Source: Serratia ficaria
GTDB taxonomy: Bacteria; Pseudomonadota; Gammaproteobacteria; Enterobacterales; Enterobacteriaceae
NCBI RefSeq assembly: GCF_900187015.1
Contig: NZ_LT906479.1
Span: 4,154,001 to 4,218,000, forward strand
Direction: 5' to 3'
DNA length: 64,000 nt
The notes under the pieces are model-generated. The model had not been told where the DNA came from and did not search any database. It was given only the letters and a program-made list of their open reading frames with translations. Below are positions 1 to 9,327 of this stretch, piece by piece. Within the stretch, counting starts at the first letter, position 1. Every line of letters starts with the position of its first letter. Made by a program: the position numbers and the translations under genes.

Positions 1-107
1 TTCACTCGGGCAAAGCCGAAAACTTCCAGCTGGGCTGCCTTGTCGGTAATTTCCGCCGCGCACTCTTTCTCAAAGCCGGGGCGGCAGTACAACGCAATCT
101 TATTCAT
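1..107 (-). CDS. rlmM: 23S rRNA 2'-O-ribose methyltransferase RlmM (5' end only)
   Basis: Only the first ~35 codons are inside the window. The reverse-strand reading starts [20 protein letters not shown] and continues to a GFARV segment, which matches the start of enterobacterial RlmM, the enzyme that 2'-O-methylates C2498 of 23S rRNA. The ATG is at 107-105 and overlaps the end of ygdD by 8 bp, so the two are probably co-transcribed in the order ygdD-rlmM, as in E. coli. The catalytic domain lies beyond the left edge. The identity rests on the N-terminus and the gene order. Confidence 0.9.
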   Translation of the reverse strand, partial: MNKIALYCRPGFEKECAAEITDKAAQLEVFGFARV

Positions 108-495
108 GGCGCTCGGCCTTTTTCCTCAGACGCAAAGCGCCAATCAACATCAATACCCAGCCAATCAGGAAACATACGCCGCCAACCGGCGTGATATAGA
201 CCCAGACCTTCAGGTGCGACAGCGCCAGACAGTACAGACTGCCGCTGAACAAAACGGTGCCGAGCGCCAACAGCGCCCCGCTCCAGTAGAACCACAGGCT
301 CACGCGGCGCTGCATCGCCACCGCCAACGCCAGGATGGTCAGGGTATGAAAGCCCTGATATTCCAGGCCGGTGCGGATCCAGGCCATTTCATTGGCGCCG
401 AGCGTACCGCTTAATACGTGCGCGCCGAACGCGCCCAGCGCGACAAACACAAAGCCGCTGATGGCGGCAAAAATCAGCATGGAACGGCTGCTCAT
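100..495 (-). CDS. ygdD: YgdD, DUF423 family inner-membrane protein
   Basis: This is a 131-aa hydrophobic protein with about four membrane segments (roughly residues 5-28, 45-62, 70-90 and 98-120) and a basic C-terminus ([10 protein letters not shown]). The early GAFGAHVL motif is typical of DUF423. No biochemical function is established for the family. It lies between gcvA (51 bp upstream, same strand) and rlmM (overlapping), the same order as in E. coli, so it probably shares a transcript with rlmM. The length is normal for the family. Confidence 0.9.
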   Translation of the reverse strand: MSSRSMLIFAAISGFVFVALGAFGAHVLSGTLGANEMAWIRTGLEYQGFHTLTILALAVAMQRRVSLWFYWSGALLALGTVLFSGSLYCLALSHLKVWVYITPVGGVCFLIGWVLMLIGALRLRKKAERHE

Positions 496-546
496 CGTTA
501 TTTACCCTATAAAAGAAAATCGGCGGCTGCCTGCCGGCAACCTGCC

Positions 547-1464
547 TTATTGTTCGTAGCGAAAGCGGAATTTCTCCTGCTCGCTGGCTGCCCGCGCCAG
601 GATCCACTGGCGGAAGGCGGCTATTTTACCCAGTTCTGCCTGGCTGTCATGACATACCAGATAAAAAGCATTTTTACTGACCAGCACATCATTGAAGGGA
701 CACACCAGGCGCCCGGCCTCGATTTCGGTTTGCGCCATCACGTTATTCACCAGCGCCACGCCCTGGCCATGCACCGCCGCCTGCACCACCATGGCGCTGT
801 GGCTGAAGATCGGCCCCTGCTGCACGTTGATGTGCTGCAGCCCCAGTTGGCGGGTATAGGCCAGCCAGTCGCGGCGGGAAGTATCATGCAGCAGCGTATG
901 ATAAGCCAGATCGTCCGTCACTTTTAACGGATGATCGCCGGCCAACAGGCTCGGCGAACACACCGGCAGCAGATATTCCGCATACAGACGCTCGGCGCGC
1001 AACCCCGGCCAGTTGCCGCGGCCATAGAAAATCGCCACGTCGACGTCGTCCGCCAGCTTGTCTTCTTCGCGGTCCACCGCCTGGATGCGCACGTCGATGC
1101 CCGGATAAGCTGAGTTAAAGCCGGAGAGTCTCGGCACCAGCCACTGAATGGCGAAACTGGGCGGCAAACTGACGGTCAGCGCCCCTTTGGCGCTGCGCGC
1201 CTGCAGCTTGCGCGTCGCCTCGTTGATCGAGGAAAAGATTTCCTTGATGTCGAGGTAGTAGCTTTGCCCTTCCTCCGTCAGCAACAGCGAACGGTTGCGG
1301 CGCCGGAACAGCTTCAGGCCGAGAAAATCCTCCAGCGACTTGATCTGGTGGCTCACCGCGGCCTGGGTCACAAACAGCTCCTCAGCCGCTTTGGTAAAGC
1401 TCAGATGACGGGCGGCCGCATCGAAAACGCGCAGCGCATTAAGGGGGGGTAAGCGTTTAGACAT
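547..1464 (-). CDS. gcvA: Glycine cleavage system regulator GcvA (LysR family)
   Basis: This 305-aa LysR-type protein has an N-terminal winged helix-turn-helix (about residues 5-65; LNALRVFDAAARHLSFTKAA, then VTQAAVSHQIKSLE) and a C-terminal type-2 periplasmic-binding-like effector domain (about 90-300). GcvA activates the glycine cleavage operon gcvTHP with glycine, represses it with purines, and activates gcvB. The divergent gcvB gene 170 bp away confirms the assignment. The intergenic stretch holds a likely GcvA target, consistent with autoregulation as known in E. coli. Length and start agree with the family. Confidence 0.96.
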   Translation of the reverse strand: MSKRLPPLNALRVFDAAARHLSFTKAAEELFVTQAAVSHQIKSLEDFLGLKLFRRRNRSLLLTEEGQSYYLDIKEIFSSINEATRKLQARSAKGALTVSLPPSFAIQWLVPRLSGFNSAYPGIDVRIQAVDREEDKLADDVDVAIFYGRGNWPGLRAERLYAEYLLPVCSPSLLAGDHPLKVTDDLAYHTLLHDTSRRDWLAYTRQLGLQHINVQQGPIFSHSAMVVQAAVHGQGVALVNNVMAQTEIEAGRLVCPFNDVLVSKNAFYLVCHDSQAELGKIAAFRQWILARAASEQEKFRFRYEQ

Positions 1465-1565
1465 TAATTAGCTACTTTTGTGTAACAATAATCCGAATGA
1501 TTCGGCGTCAAAAATCAGGCGGCGTTGTGTGGCACGCCATGGGTTGAGTATAACAAACTATTGCC

Positions 1566-1580
1566 ATTAGTTTTTTTAAT
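1566..1580. promoter_or_regulatory. Candidate GcvA-binding site between gcvA and gcvB
   Basis: ATTAGTTTTTTTAAT is a T-rich, partly palindromic stretch containing ATTAG, the reverse complement of the CTAAT core reported for GcvA sites. It is about 37 bp upstream of the gcvB -35 element and about 100 bp upstream of the gcvA start, so it could serve both genes. The assignment depends on position and a short core only. Confidence 0.4.
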
Positions 1581-1602
1581 CCGAGCCATTATAATTTGTC
1601 CG

Positions 1603-1631
1603 TTGAGGATGCGCCAGCAAATACCTATAGT
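1603..1631 (+). promoter_or_regulatory. Sigma-70 promoter of gcvB
   Basis: A -35 element TTGAGG (1603-1608) and a -10 element TATAGT (1626-1631) are separated by 17 bp. The -10 lies 6 bp before the predicted +1 of GcvB (1638), which is an ideal geometry. Confidence 0.75.
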
Positions 1632-1637
1632 GGCGGC

Positions 1638-1838
1638 ACTTCCCGGGCCGGAACGAAAAGGGATTGGGTGTCGAGGACGCCGATGAACTTTTGGCTTGTG
1701 GTTGTGATGTTGTGTTTGCAAATTGTCCGGCAATCCGGACGTGGTAGCTAAGCTACTGTTTTTTCACTTCCTGTACATTTACCCTGTCTGTCCATAGTGA
1801 TTTTATGCAGCACCGCAAGATTTGCGGTGCTTTTTTTT
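1638..1838 (+). ncRNA. gcvB: GcvB small RNA
   Basis: About 201 nt match E. coli GcvB along the length: 5' ACTTCC..GCCGGAACGAAAAG, the block GATGAACTTTTGGCTT, a G/U-rich R1 segment (GGTTGTGATGTTGTGTTTGC), the block ACTTCCTGTACATTTACCC (R2/R3 region), and a terminal hairpin GCACCGCAAGATTTGCGGTGC followed by eight T. GcvB is an Hfq-dependent regulator that silences many amino-acid and peptide transporter mRNAs, and GcvA controls it. Compared with the E. coli sequence as remembered, R1 is about 8 nt shorter because one GTTGT-type unit is missing. The site, divergent from gcvA and facing ygdI, is conserved. Confidence 0.97.
1810..1838 (+). terminator. Rho-independent terminator of gcvB
   Basis: The stem GCACCGCA / TGCGGTGC closes a short AGATT loop and is followed by T8. 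This is the 3' end of GcvB and also supplies its Hfq-binding U-tail. ygdI ends 10 bp further on, from the opposite strand. Confidence 0.93.
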
Positions 1839-1847
1839 GCCTGACGT

Positions 1848-2072
1848 TTACTGGTCGCTTTCGACCATTTCTTTCACGTCGGCACGGTTGATCTGCTGCT
1901 CAACGCCGTTGGCGTCCTGATAGCTGATCATGCCGGTGTCGTTGTCCACTTTAGGTTTGCCGTCAGCGACAATGGTGCGGCCGTCATTGGTATGCATCAC
2001 GTAGTTGCTGGAGCAGGCTGCCAGAGTGAACGTAAGCATCAGGGCAGAGATAACTGCGGCTGTTTTCTTCAT
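1848..2072 (-). CDS. ygdI: YgdI/YgdR family small lipoprotein
   Basis: This 74-aa lipoprotein has a lysine-containing signal peptide and a lipobox ending LAAC (Cys20). A small beta-rich domain follows (about residues 23-70, NYVMHTNDGRTIVADGKP) of the DUF903/YgdI-YgdR type. The start has a clear AAGGAG-type ribosome site (CAAGGAGTCCACAATG on the minus strand). It converges on gcvB, as in E. coli. The function is unknown. A paralogue, ygdR, lies at 30366, and the two share the SNYVM/SDYVM, DTG.ISY and QIN motifs. Confidence 0.92.
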   Translation of the reverse strand: MKKTAAVISALMLTFTLAACSSNYVMHTNDGRTIVADGKPKVDNDTGMISYQDANGVEQQINRADVKEMVESDQ

Positions 2073-2267
2073 TGTGGACTCCTTGTAGTTTTAAATGCTG
2101 TGAAAAACCCTTTATGTTATTCAACGCTATCATTTAGCGCGCAATCAACAGCATAACAAACCTTACGGAGATTGCCAGGCGATAAGTCCTAATGAGCGGG
2201 ATAACTTGTCTCCGGCGGCAAAATAGGACAGGATCAGCCATCGACTCAAGCCAGTGACAATCAGGGT

Positions 2268-3473
2268 ATGACGCCTTTTAACCCCAGCATTTTTCGCCAG
2301 CAGTTTCCCGCCCTCGCGCAGGACGGGATCTACCTGGACAGCGCCGCCACCGCGTTAAAACCGCAGGCGGTGATCGACGCCACGCAGCAATTTTACCGCG
2401 ACGACGCCGCGACCGTGCACCGCAGCCAGCACCGGGCGGCGCAAGATCTGACCGCCCGTTTTGAGCACGCGCGCAGCCAGGTGGCCGCACTGATCAATGC
2501 GCCTTCGGCCGATGACATTGTCTGGACGCGCGGCACCACCGAGGCGATCAACCTGGTGGCGCAGAGCTATGCGCGCCCGCGTCTGCAGCCGGGCGACGAA
2601 ATTCTGGTGAGCGAAGCCGAGCACCACGCCAACCTGATCCCCTGGCTGATGGTGGCGGAACAAACCGGCGCCCGGGTGGTGAAGCTGCCGATCGGCGCCG
2701 ATCGCCTGCCGGACCTGAGCCTGCTGCCCGCCTTGCTCACCGACAACACGCGCCTGCTGGCGCTGGGGCAGATGTCCAACGTCACCGGCGGCTGCCCGGC
2801 GCTGGCGCAGGCCATCTCTCTGGCCCACGACGCAGGCGCGCGCGTGATGATCGACGGCGCCCAGGGCATCGTGCACTGCCCGGCCGACGTTCAGCGGCTC
2901 GATATCGATTTCTACGCCTTCTCCGGCCACAAACTCTATGGCCCGACCGGCATCGGCGCGCTGTATGGCAAAAGTGACCTGCTGGCGCAGATGGCGCCCT
3001 GGCAGGGCGGCGGCAAAATGCTGCTCCAGGCGTCGTTTGACGGCTTTACGCCGCAAAAACCCCCGCACCGCTTCGAAGCCGGCACGCCGAACATCGCCGG
3101 CGTGCTGGGGTTGGCCGCCGCGCTGAGCTGGTTGGGCGGCCAGGATCTGGCGGCTGCCGAGGCCTACAGCCGCGGCCTGGCGGACCAGGCCGAACAGCGG
3201 CTGGCGCGGCTGCCTGGCTTTCGCAGCTTCCGCTGTTCAGGCTCCAGCCTGCTGGCGTTCGATATCGCCGGCGTCCACCACAGCGATATCGTCACGCTGC
3301 TGGCGGAACAGGGCATCGCGCTGCGCGCGGGCCAGCACTGCGCCCAGCCGCTGATGACCGCGTTGGGCGTCAGCGGCACCCTGCGCGCCTCCTTTGCGCC
3401 CTATAATTCTCGGCAGGACGTCGACGCGCTGGTGGCCGCACTGGTCAACGCCATCGACCTGCTGGCCGACTGA
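2268..3473 (+). CDS. csdA: Cysteine desulfurase CsdA
   Basis: This 401-aa pyridoxal-phosphate enzyme of the class-V aminotransferase fold removes sulfur from cysteine (or cysteine sulfinate or selenocysteine) and passes it as a persulfide to CsdE. Visible features are the PLP-binding lysine in [10 protein letters not shown] (Lys222), the PLP-contacting [11 protein letters not shown] stretch near 117-127, and the active-site cysteine in RAGQHCAQP (Cys358), all at the E. coli CsdA positions. csdE follows 19 bp downstream, giving a two-gene operon. The ATG at 2268 gives the standard length. Confidence 0.97.
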   Translation: MTPFNPSIFRQQFPALAQDGIYLDSAATALKPQAVIDATQQFYRDDAATVHRSQHRAAQDLTARFEHARSQVAALINAPSADDIVWTRGTTEAINLVAQSYARPRLQPGDEILVSEAEHHANLIPWLMVAEQTGARVVKLPIGADRLPDLSLLPALLTDNTRLLALGQMSNVTGGCPALAQAISLAHDAGARVMIDGAQGIVHCPADVQRLDIDFYAFSGHKLYGPTGIGALYGKSDLLAQMAPWQGGGKMLLQASFDGFTPQKPPHRFEAGTPNIAGVLGLAAALSWLGGQDLAAAEAYSRGLADQAEQRLARLPGFRSFRCSGSSLLAFDIAGVHHSDIVTLLAEQGIALRAGQHCAQPLMTALGVSGTLRASFAPYNSRQDVDALVAALVNAIDLLAD

Positions 3474-3492
3474 ACCGATGACCGGAGACGCC

Positions 3493-3927
3493 ATGATAGC
3501 CCCCCACCCCTTTGGCCGTGAAATCACCGCCGAGGCGCTGATCGCCGCCTTTACCGCGCAAAAGCAGTGGGAAGATCGCTATCGCCAACTGATTATGCTG
3601 GCGAAGCGGCTGCCGCCGCTGCCGGAGGCGCTGCGGGATACGGAAATAGAGCTGAGCGGCTGTGAGAACCGGGTGTGGCTGGGGCATCAGCGGCTGGCCG
3701 ACGGCACGCTGCACTTCTACGGCGACAGCGAAGGCCGCATCGTGCGCGGCCTGCTGGCGGTATTGCTGACCGCGGTGGAAGGCAAAACGCCGCAGCAGAT
3801 TACGGCGCTGGATCCGCTGGCGCTGTTCGAGCAATTGAACTTGCGCAACCAGCTCAGCGCCACCCGCGCCAGCGGGCTGGCGGCGCTGGCCGCCGGCGTG
3901 CAGACGATCGCCGCCCGCTACGCCTGA
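3493..3927 (+). CDS. csdE: Sulfur acceptor protein CsdE
   Basis: This 144-aa SufE-like protein accepts the persulfide from CsdA. The acceptor cysteine is in [10 protein letters not shown] (Cys57), and the family stretch [20 protein letters not shown] lies near 76-95. The ATG at 3493 was chosen because GGAG stands 6 bp before it; an in-frame ATG at 3478 lacks a ribosome site, and the longer open frame from 3394 runs inside csdA. The 3' end overlaps the convergent tcdA by 10 bp. CsdE also interacts functionally with TcdA in E. coli, which fits the clustering. Confidence 0.95.
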   Translation: MIAPHPFGREITAEALIAAFTAQKQWEDRYRQLIMLAKRLPPLPEALRDTEIELSGCENRVWLGHQRLADGTLHFYGDSEGRIVRGLLAVLLTAVEGKTPQQITALDPLALFEQLNLRNQLSATRASGLAALAAGVQTIAARYA

Positions 3928-4724
3928 CGCGCCGCCTTGGCCACCATCTTCTTCAACGCATGGGACACCGCGACAAAGCCAAAGGTGGCGGTGACCATGG
4001 TCGCCGCGCCAAATCCCGCGCTGCAGTCCATGCGTTTCGGCCCCTCCGCCGTGCTGCGCGAGGCGCACACCGAACCGTCCGGCTGCGGATAAACCAGCGG
4101 TTCGCTGGAAAATACGCAGTCGATGCCCAGTTTGCCCTTGCCGTTTTTCACCACGTTGAAGTCATGCTTCAACCGCTCGCGCAGCTTGGCCGCCAGCGGA
4201 TCCTGGACGGTTTTCGCCAGATCGGCCACCTCGATTTTGGTCGGGTCAATCTGCCCGCCGGCGCCGCCGGTGGTCACCACCGGTATCTTGTAGCGCCGGC
4301 AATAAGACAGCAGCGCCGCCTTCGGCCGTACGCTGTCGATCGCGTCGATGACATAGCTGAAGTTATGGTCCAGCAGCTCGGCGACGTTGTCCGGGGTGAT
4401 GAAATCGTCGACGCAGGTCACGCGGCATTCCGGATTTATCGTCAGAATGCGCTCGGCCATCACCTCGGTTTTCGACTGGCCGACGTGCTGGCGCAGCGCA
4501 TGGATCTGGCGGTTGGTGTTGGTGACGCAGACGTCATCCATGTCGATCAGGGTAATGGCGCCGATGCCGGTGCGCGCCAACGCCTCGGCCGCCCAGGAGC
4601 CCACGCCGCCGATGCCGATCACGCAGACGTGAGCCTGGGCGAACAGCGCCAACGCCTGCTGACCGTACAACCGTGCCGTGCCGCCAAACCGCTGCAGATA
4701 GGCTTCTGAATAAGCTGTGCTCAT
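3918..4724 (-). CDS. tcdA: tRNA threonylcarbamoyladenosine dehydratase TcdA (CsdL)
   Basis: This 268-aa ThiF/MoeB/E1-like ATP-dependent enzyme cyclises t6A37 of tRNAs to ct6A. The nucleotide-binding glycine loop is [19 protein letters not shown] (about 36-54), followed by the adenylation motif [13 protein letters not shown] (about 62-74), a [11 protein letters not shown] segment near 130, and a hydrophobic C-terminal helix (about 240-262) as in E. coli TcdA. It is adjacent and convergent to csdA-csdE, the conserved arrangement that gave it the alternative name csdL. Confidence 0.95.
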   Translation of the reverse strand: MSTAYSEAYLQRFGGTARLYGQQALALFAQAHVCVIGIGGVGSWAAEALARTGIGAITLIDMDDVCVTNTNRQIHALRQHVGQSKTEVMAERILTINPECRVTCVDDFITPDNVAELLDHNFSYVIDAIDSVRPKAALLSYCRRYKIPVVTTGGAGGQIDPTKIEVADLAKTVQDPLAAKLRERLKHDFNVVKNGKGKLGIDCVFSSEPLVYPQPDGSVCASRSTAEGPKRMDCSAGFGAATMVTATFGFVAVSHALKKMVAKAARQA

Positions 4725-4756
4725 AACGCGTTAATTACCTTCGTAGTGCAAATGAT

Positions 4757-4779
4757 AAGGGCCGGAAGATCCGGCCCTT
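4757..4779 (-). terminator. Hairpin between mltA and tcdA
   Basis: A perfect 10-bp inverted repeat (AAGGGCCGGA / TCCGGCCCTT, 3-nt loop) lies 32 bp after the mltA stop and 32 bp before the tcdA start. There is no strong T-run after it on the minus strand, so it may be a weak terminator or an RNA-stabilising stem for mltA mRNA. Confidence 0.6.
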
Positions 4780-4810
4780 GCGGGTCAATATCGTTGCGGC
4801 GACTTCACCG

Positions 4811-5947
4811 TTAGCGGGTAACCAGCAACGAACCGCCGTTGTTCTGCGGCTTGGCGCTGAACAGCTGCGCGCCACCGGAGCCTTTCAGCACCCAGACGCG
4901 GCCATAGTGGTTATAGTAACCCGCCGAGTGGCCGGCGTCCGGCCCGATGCCCTGGTACATGTCAAAGTGCTGGCCCTTGATGGCGCCGCCGACGTCCAGC
5001 GCGACCATCAGGCGCATTTCATATTTTCCCGTGAATTTGCCCTTGTTGTCCAGCAGCGGCACTTCGGCCAGCAGCGTGGTGCCCGCCGGGATCAGCGAAC
5101 GGTCGGAGGCCACCGAGGCCTTGGCGATCAATGGCACCGCGCTGGCGCCTTTCACCGGCGCGAAAGATTCCGGCCTGAAGAACACGAAGGACGGATTCTG
5201 CTCCAGCAGCTCGCGCACTTCCGCCGCGCTGTGGCTATCGGCCCACTGGCGGATCGCCTGCATCGACATATCCGCCTTGGCCACTTCGCCGCGGTCGATC
5301 AACACCTTGCCGATGCTGCGGTAAGCGTGGCCGTTCTTGCCGCCGTAGCCGAAGAACACCAACGGCTGACCGTTGCCGTAGTCCACGTAGCCGCTGCCCT
5401 GGACTTCCATCATAAAGTTGTCCATCAGCGAGTTGGTGTAAGCGATGATATAGCGGTCGTCCAGCGCGCCGGAATAAATGCCCGCGCGATCCGGCAGGCG
5501 GCCCCGGCCCTTCGGCGGCATGCGGTACAGCGGATAACGGAACTCGCCCTGTTGGGTGTAGCGCGCCTGCACCACCGGCGTGTAGTAGCCGGTAAACTGC
5601 ACGTTGCCGTAGTTGTCCACCCCTTCCATCTGGTAAGCGCTGAGGCCGTACTGGCTCAGTTGCCGGGTATCAGCGCCCGCGGCCATCCAGTTTTGCACCG
5701 CCTGGAAGGTGGTGGTATTGCGGTTGAAGAGCGAAGGAGAGGCGTACTTGATCTCCATCAGCTGACTCGAGTAATCCCTGGCGTTAACCGGCACGCCTTT
5801 GGCGTTGGGCTGATTGACCAACTCCAGCGACTGCTCCAGCCGGCCGTCCTTATATTGCTGCCCACGATCGGTCGGCTTGGACGAACACCCCGCCAGCACC
5901 GCCACCATTAACCCGCCCAGCAGGTATTTGCCCCAACGTCCTTTCAT
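4811..5947 (-). CDS. mltA: Membrane-bound lytic murein transglycosylase A (MltA)
   Basis: This 378-aa outer-membrane lipoprotein cleaves the MurNAc-GlcNAc bond of peptidoglycan to give 1,6-anhydro ends. It has a signal peptide with the lipobox VLAGC (Cys21), the double-psi beta-barrel domain with NYGNVQFTGYYTPVVQARYT near 118-137, the GSGYVDYGNGQPL region near 190-202, and the C-terminal 3D-type catalytic stretch MVALDVGGAIKGQHFDMYQG ending GHSAGYYNHYGRVWVL. The open frame continues 61 codons upstream, but MKGRWGKYLL at 5947 is the standard start and begins the signal peptide. Confidence 0.95.
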   Translation of the reverse strand: MKGRWGKYLLGGLMVAVLAGCSSKPTDRGQQYKDGRLEQSLELVNQPNAKGVPVNARDYSSQLMEIKYASPSLFNRNTTTFQAVQNWMAAGADTRQLSQYGLSAYQMEGVDNYGNVQFTGYYTPVVQARYTQQGEFRYPLYRMPPKGRGRLPDRAGIYSGALDDRYIIAYTNSLMDNFMMEVQGSGYVDYGNGQPLVFFGYGGKNGHAYRSIGKVLIDRGEVAKADMSMQAIRQWADSHSAAEVRELLEQNPSFVFFRPESFAPVKGASAVPLIAKASVASDRSLIPAGTTLLAEVPLLDNKGKFTGKYEMRLMVALDVGGAIKGQHFDMYQGIGPDAGHSAGYYNHYGRVWVLKGSGGAQLFSAKPQNNGGSLLVTR

Positions 5948-6121
5948 CGCGCACGCTCTCAAACTAATATGATCAACCGGCTGAACGATAACAAAGGCTC
6001 CTTGATAAAGGAATCGCTGCAAATAAAAAAAACCGCCCAGAGAATAATGATGAAAAAGAACGCAAATTGCGGGCAATTTCAGCAGAAAAACGGGTTTAAC
6101 CCAATAAATAGCAAAAAGGGT

Positions 6122-6149
6122 TTGCAACAAAATGCACGGAGAGTATAGT
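6122..6149 (+). promoter_or_regulatory. Promoter of the tRNA-fMet operon
   Basis: TTGCAA (6122-6127) and TATAGT (6144-6149) are separated by 16 bp and followed by a GC-rich discriminator (GCGC). That is the pattern of stringently controlled stable-RNA promoters. It lies 14 bp before the first tRNA. Confidence 0.65.
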
Positions 6150-6163
6150 GCGCATCCATCGGA

Positions 6164-6240
<77 letters not shown>

Positions 6241-6303
6241 ACCGATACCGTACCAGCGGTATCACATGAAAGGTGGGTTTCGATAATACGGTATCAAGAC
6301 GGA

Positions 6304-6380
<77 letters not shown>

Positions 6381-6400
6381 ATCTTGATAACAACAGATAA

Positions 6401-6422
6401 GCACCCTCAAGGGTGTTTTTTT
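6401..6422 (+). terminator. Terminator of the tRNA-fMet operon
   Basis: GCACCCTCAAGGGTGT folds as a CACCCT / AGGGTG stem followed by seven T, 20 bp after the second tRNA. It ends the tRNA transcript before the convergent amiC. Confidence 0.9.
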
Positions 6423-6470
6423 GTATCTGAAATCCGCCGAAGCCGGCCAGGCCTGCACCTGGCCCCAAGG

Positions 6471-7724
6471 TTATCTGCTCGCCAGCGCGCCGCCGTTGGC
6501 GAAATACGCCTTGATCCCCGCCAGAATCGACTCCGCCACCTGCTGCTGAAAATGGCTGGTGCGCAGCTTGCGCTCTTCTTCTATGTTGCTGATGAACGCC
6601 GTCTCGACCAGAATCGACGGGATGTCCGGCGCTTTCAACACCGCAAAACCGGCCTGATCGACGCGATTCTTATGCAAACGGTTAATTTTGCCCATCCGGT
6701 TCAGCACTTCCTTGCCGAATTTCAGGCTGTCGTTAATGGTGGCGGTCTGGATCAGATCGAACATGGTGTGATCGAGATAGCGATCGCCGCTCTTGCTGAC
6801 GCCGCCGATCTGGTCCGAGGCGTTCTGGGTCTGCGCCAGGAACTTGGCCGCCGAGCTGGTGGCGCCCTTGGTCGACAGCGCAAACACCGAGGAGCCGCGC
6901 GCCGCCCGGCTGGTGAAGGCGTCGGCGTGAATGGAAACGAACAGGTCGGCGCGCTGCTTGCGCGCCTTGGCGACGCGCACCTTGAGCGGAATGAACACGT
7001 CGTCGTTGCGGGTCATGAATACCTTCATATTCGGTTCGCGCTTGATCAACGCGCTCAGCTTGCGGGCAATCTGCAGCACGATGTCCTTCTCGCGCGTTTT
7101 AAACTTGCCGATGGCGCCGGGATCTTCACCGCCGTGGCCGGGATCCAGCATGATGACGATCGGCCGGTCGCGCCCCGCCTTGCCGGCCTGCGGCGCTTCC
7201 GCCGGCAGCGTGCGCTCCAGATCGCCCTTGTTGTAATCTTCCAGTAACGCCAATAGCGGATCATACTCCTCGCCGCCGCCGCCGCCCTTGGTGGGATAGA
7301 GGTCCATCACCAGGCGGTTGCGATACTCCGGTACCGGCGCCAGCGAGAACATATGCGGACTGACGCTTTGCTTAAGCTCCAGCACCAGCCGCACGGTGTT
7401 TTGATCGAACTGGCCAACCCGCGCCTGTTTGAGATAGGGATCGTCGGCGCGAACCTGGCCGACAATGCCCTTGAGCACGCTGTTGAGGTGCACGCCTTCG
7501 ATATCCACCACCACGCGGTCGGGATTGGTCAACGCAAACTGTTTGTATTTCAGTTCAACGTTAGATTCGAGCGTGACGCGGGTATAGGTAGAAGAAGGCC
7601 AGACGCGCACGGCGATCACGTGTGACGATGCGGCGAAGCCTACGCGACTCACACTCAGCAACCAGCTGGCGGCAACCCCCTGCAATAAACGACGGCGGCC
7701 CAGATTGTGATTTGAGTTTGGCAT
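6471..7724 (-). CDS. amiC: N-acetylmuramoyl-L-alanine amidase AmiC
   Basis: This 417-aa periplasmic cell-division amidase cuts the stem peptide from peptidoglycan during daughter-cell separation. The N-terminus carries a twin-arginine signal (LGRRRLLQG, cleavage near 32 after FAA), then the AMIN septal-targeting domain (about 35-150), and the zinc amidase_3 domain (about 190-410) with [13 protein letters not shown] (Zn His), FVSIHADAF and a late [11 protein letters not shown] catalytic Glu. The start at 7724 places the RR motif as in E. coli; the longer frame from 7769 would put a cysteine-rich extension before it. Confidence 0.95.
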   Translation of the reverse strand: MPNSNHNLGRRRLLQGVAASWLLSVSRVGFAASSHVIAVRVWPSSTYTRVTLESNVELKYKQFALTNPDRVVVDIEGVHLNSVLKGIVGQVRADDPYLKQARVGQFDQNTVRLVLELKQSVSPHMFSLAPVPEYRNRLVMDLYPTKGGGGGEEYDPLLALLEDYNKGDLERTLPAEAPQAGKAGRDRPIVIMLDPGHGGEDPGAIGKFKTREKDIVLQIARKLSALIKREPNMKVFMTRNDDVFIPLKVRVAKARKQRADLFVSIHADAFTSRAARGSSVFALSTKGATSSAAKFLAQTQNASDQIGGVSKSGDRYLDHTMFDLIQTATINDSLKFGKEVLNRMGKINRLHKNRVDQAGFAVLKAPDIPSILVETAFISNIEEERKLRTSHFQQQVAESILAGIKAYFANGGALASR

Positions 7725-7913
7725 GCGACTCCGGCAGTGATAACAGATTACAACAGATGAAAAAAACACCGGTCAAACGGGAATGCCGAAAACTTTAACC
7801 AATCATGCCAGCCCTGTCACCAGAAAATCTTTTTATGGTTTTTCAATTTATTAACGATTCAGCGCCCTTAGTGAGAGAATTGAGATAATTTCCCGCTTGC
7901 CATTGGGCCAAGA

Positions 7914-7952
7914 AAAGAATAAAAATACAAAAATATCGTATAAATATGCAAA
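7914..7952 (+). promoter_or_regulatory. Pair of ARG boxes (ArgR operator) of argA
   Basis: Two 18-bp boxes, 7914-7931 (AAAGAATAAAAATACAAA) and 7935-7952 (ATCGTATAAATATGCAAA), fit the ArgR consensus WNTGAATWWWWATTCANW with few mismatches. They are separated by exactly 3 bp (21-bp repeat), the spacing an ArgR hexamer needs. They end 12 bp before the argA start codon, so arginine-dependent repression is expected. Confidence 0.8.
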
Positions 7953-7964
7953 AGAGGTTTGGCC

Positions 7965-9290
7965 GTGAAGGAACGTAGTACAGAGCTGGTTCAAGGATTC
8001 CGTCACTCAGTTCCCTATATCAACGCCCACCGCGGCAAGACGTTCGTCGTCATGCTCGGCGGGGAAGCCATCGAACATGAGAATTTCTCCAACATCGTCA
8101 ACGATATCGGGCTGCTGCATAGCCTGGGCATTCGTCTGGTGGTGGTTTATGGCGCGCGGCCGCAGATCGACAGCAATCTGGCGCAGCATAACCTCGAACC
8201 GATTTATCACAAGCATACCCGGGTTACCGACGCCCCGACGCTCGAGCTGGTCAAGCAGGCCGCCGGGCTGCTGCAGCTGGACATCACCGCCCGGCTGTCG
8301 ATGAGCCTCAACAATACCCCGCTGCAGGGCGCGCACATCAACGTGGTCAGCGGCAACTTTATCATCGCCCAACCGCTGGGCATCGATGACGGCGTGGATT
8401 ACTGCCACAGCGGGCGCATTCGCCGCATCGACGAAGAAGCCATCCACCGCCAGCTCGACAGCAACACCATCGTGCTGATCGGCCCGGTAGCGGTGTCGGT
8501 GACCGGTGAAAGCTTTAACCTCACCTCGGAAGAGGTCGCCACCCAGCTGGCGATCAAGCTGAAGGCGGAAAAAATGATCGGCTTCTGTTCGTCGCAGGGG
8601 GTCACCGATCAGGCAGGTGATATCATTTCCGAACTGTTCCCCAACGACGCGCAAAAACGCATCGAAGCGCTGGAAGAGAGCGGCGACTATCACTCCGGCA
8701 CCGTGCGCTTCCTGCGCGGCGCGGTTAAGGCCTGCCGCAGCGGCGTGCGCCGCAGCCACCTGATCAGCTATCAGGAAGACGGCGCGCTGGTGCAGGAACT
8801 GTTCTCGCGCGACGGTATCGGCACCCAAATCGTGATGGAGAGCGCCGAACAGGTGCGCCGGGCGACGATTAACGACATCGGCGGCATCCTCGAGCTTATT
8901 CGTCCGCTCGAGCAACAAGGCATACTGGTGCGCCGCTCGCGTGAGCAGCTGGAGATGGAAATCGACAAGTTCACCATTATCGAGCGCGACAACCTGACCA
9001 TCGCCTGCGCGGCGCTGTACCCGTTCCCGGAAGAAAAAATCGGCGAGATGGCCTGCGTGGCGGTGCACCCGGACTACCGCAGCTCATCGCGCGGTGAAAT
9101 GCTGCTGCAGCGGGTGGAAAATCAGGCGCGGCAAATGGGCCTGCAGAAGCTGTTCGTACTGACGACCCGCAGCATCCACTGGTTCCAGGAGCGCGGCTTC
9201 ACGCCGGCGGAGGTCGACGTGCTGCCGATGCAAAAACAAGCGCTGTACAACTACCAGCGCCGCTCCAAAATTCTGCTGGCGGACCTGTAA
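7965..9290 (+). CDS. argA: N-acetylglutamate synthase ArgA
   Basis: This 441-aa protein catalyses the first step of arginine biosynthesis, acetyl-CoA plus glutamate to N-acetylglutamate. It has an N-terminal amino-acid-kinase-like domain (about 1-290; [14 protein letters not shown] and [12 protein letters not shown]) that binds arginine for feedback inhibition, and a C-terminal GNAT acetyltransferase domain (about 295-440; [17 protein letters not shown]). The GTG at 7965 was chosen over the TTG at 7959: AGAGG ends 7 bp before the GTG but only 1 bp before the TTG, and KERSTEL matches the E. coli N-terminus. Two ARG boxes precede it. Confidence 0.96.
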   Translation: MKERSTELVQGFRHSVPYINAHRGKTFVVMLGGEAIEHENFSNIVNDIGLLHSLGIRLVVVYGARPQIDSNLAQHNLEPIYHKHTRVTDAPTLELVKQAAGLLQLDITARLSMSLNNTPLQGAHINVVSGNFIIAQPLGIDDGVDYCHSGRIRRIDEEAIHRQLDSNTIVLIGPVAVSVTGESFNLTSEEVATQLAIKLKAEKMIGFCSSQGVTDQAGDIISELFPNDAQKRIEALEESGDYHSGTVRFLRGAVKACRSGVRRSHLISYQEDGALVQELFSRDGIGTQIVMESAEQVRRATINDIGGILELIRPLEQQGILVRRSREQLEMEIDKFTIIERDNLTIACAALYPFPEEKIGEMACVAVHPDYRSSSRGEMLLQRVENQARQMGLQKLFVLTTRSIHWFQERGFTPAEVDVLPMQKQALYNYQRRSKILLADL

Positions 9291-9327
9291 TTTCTGCGGG
9301 CGCGGCGGCGCTGCGCCCTTCCGCCGT

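Noticed and set aside
5948..6130. N-terminal extension of mltA by 61 codons
   Set aside because: The extension would precede the lipoprotein signal peptide and reach the tRNA promoter. MKGRWGKYLL is the known start.
7959..7964. TTG start for argA
   Set aside because: The ribosome site is only 1 bp away. The GTG at 7965 has correct spacing and matches the orthologue.
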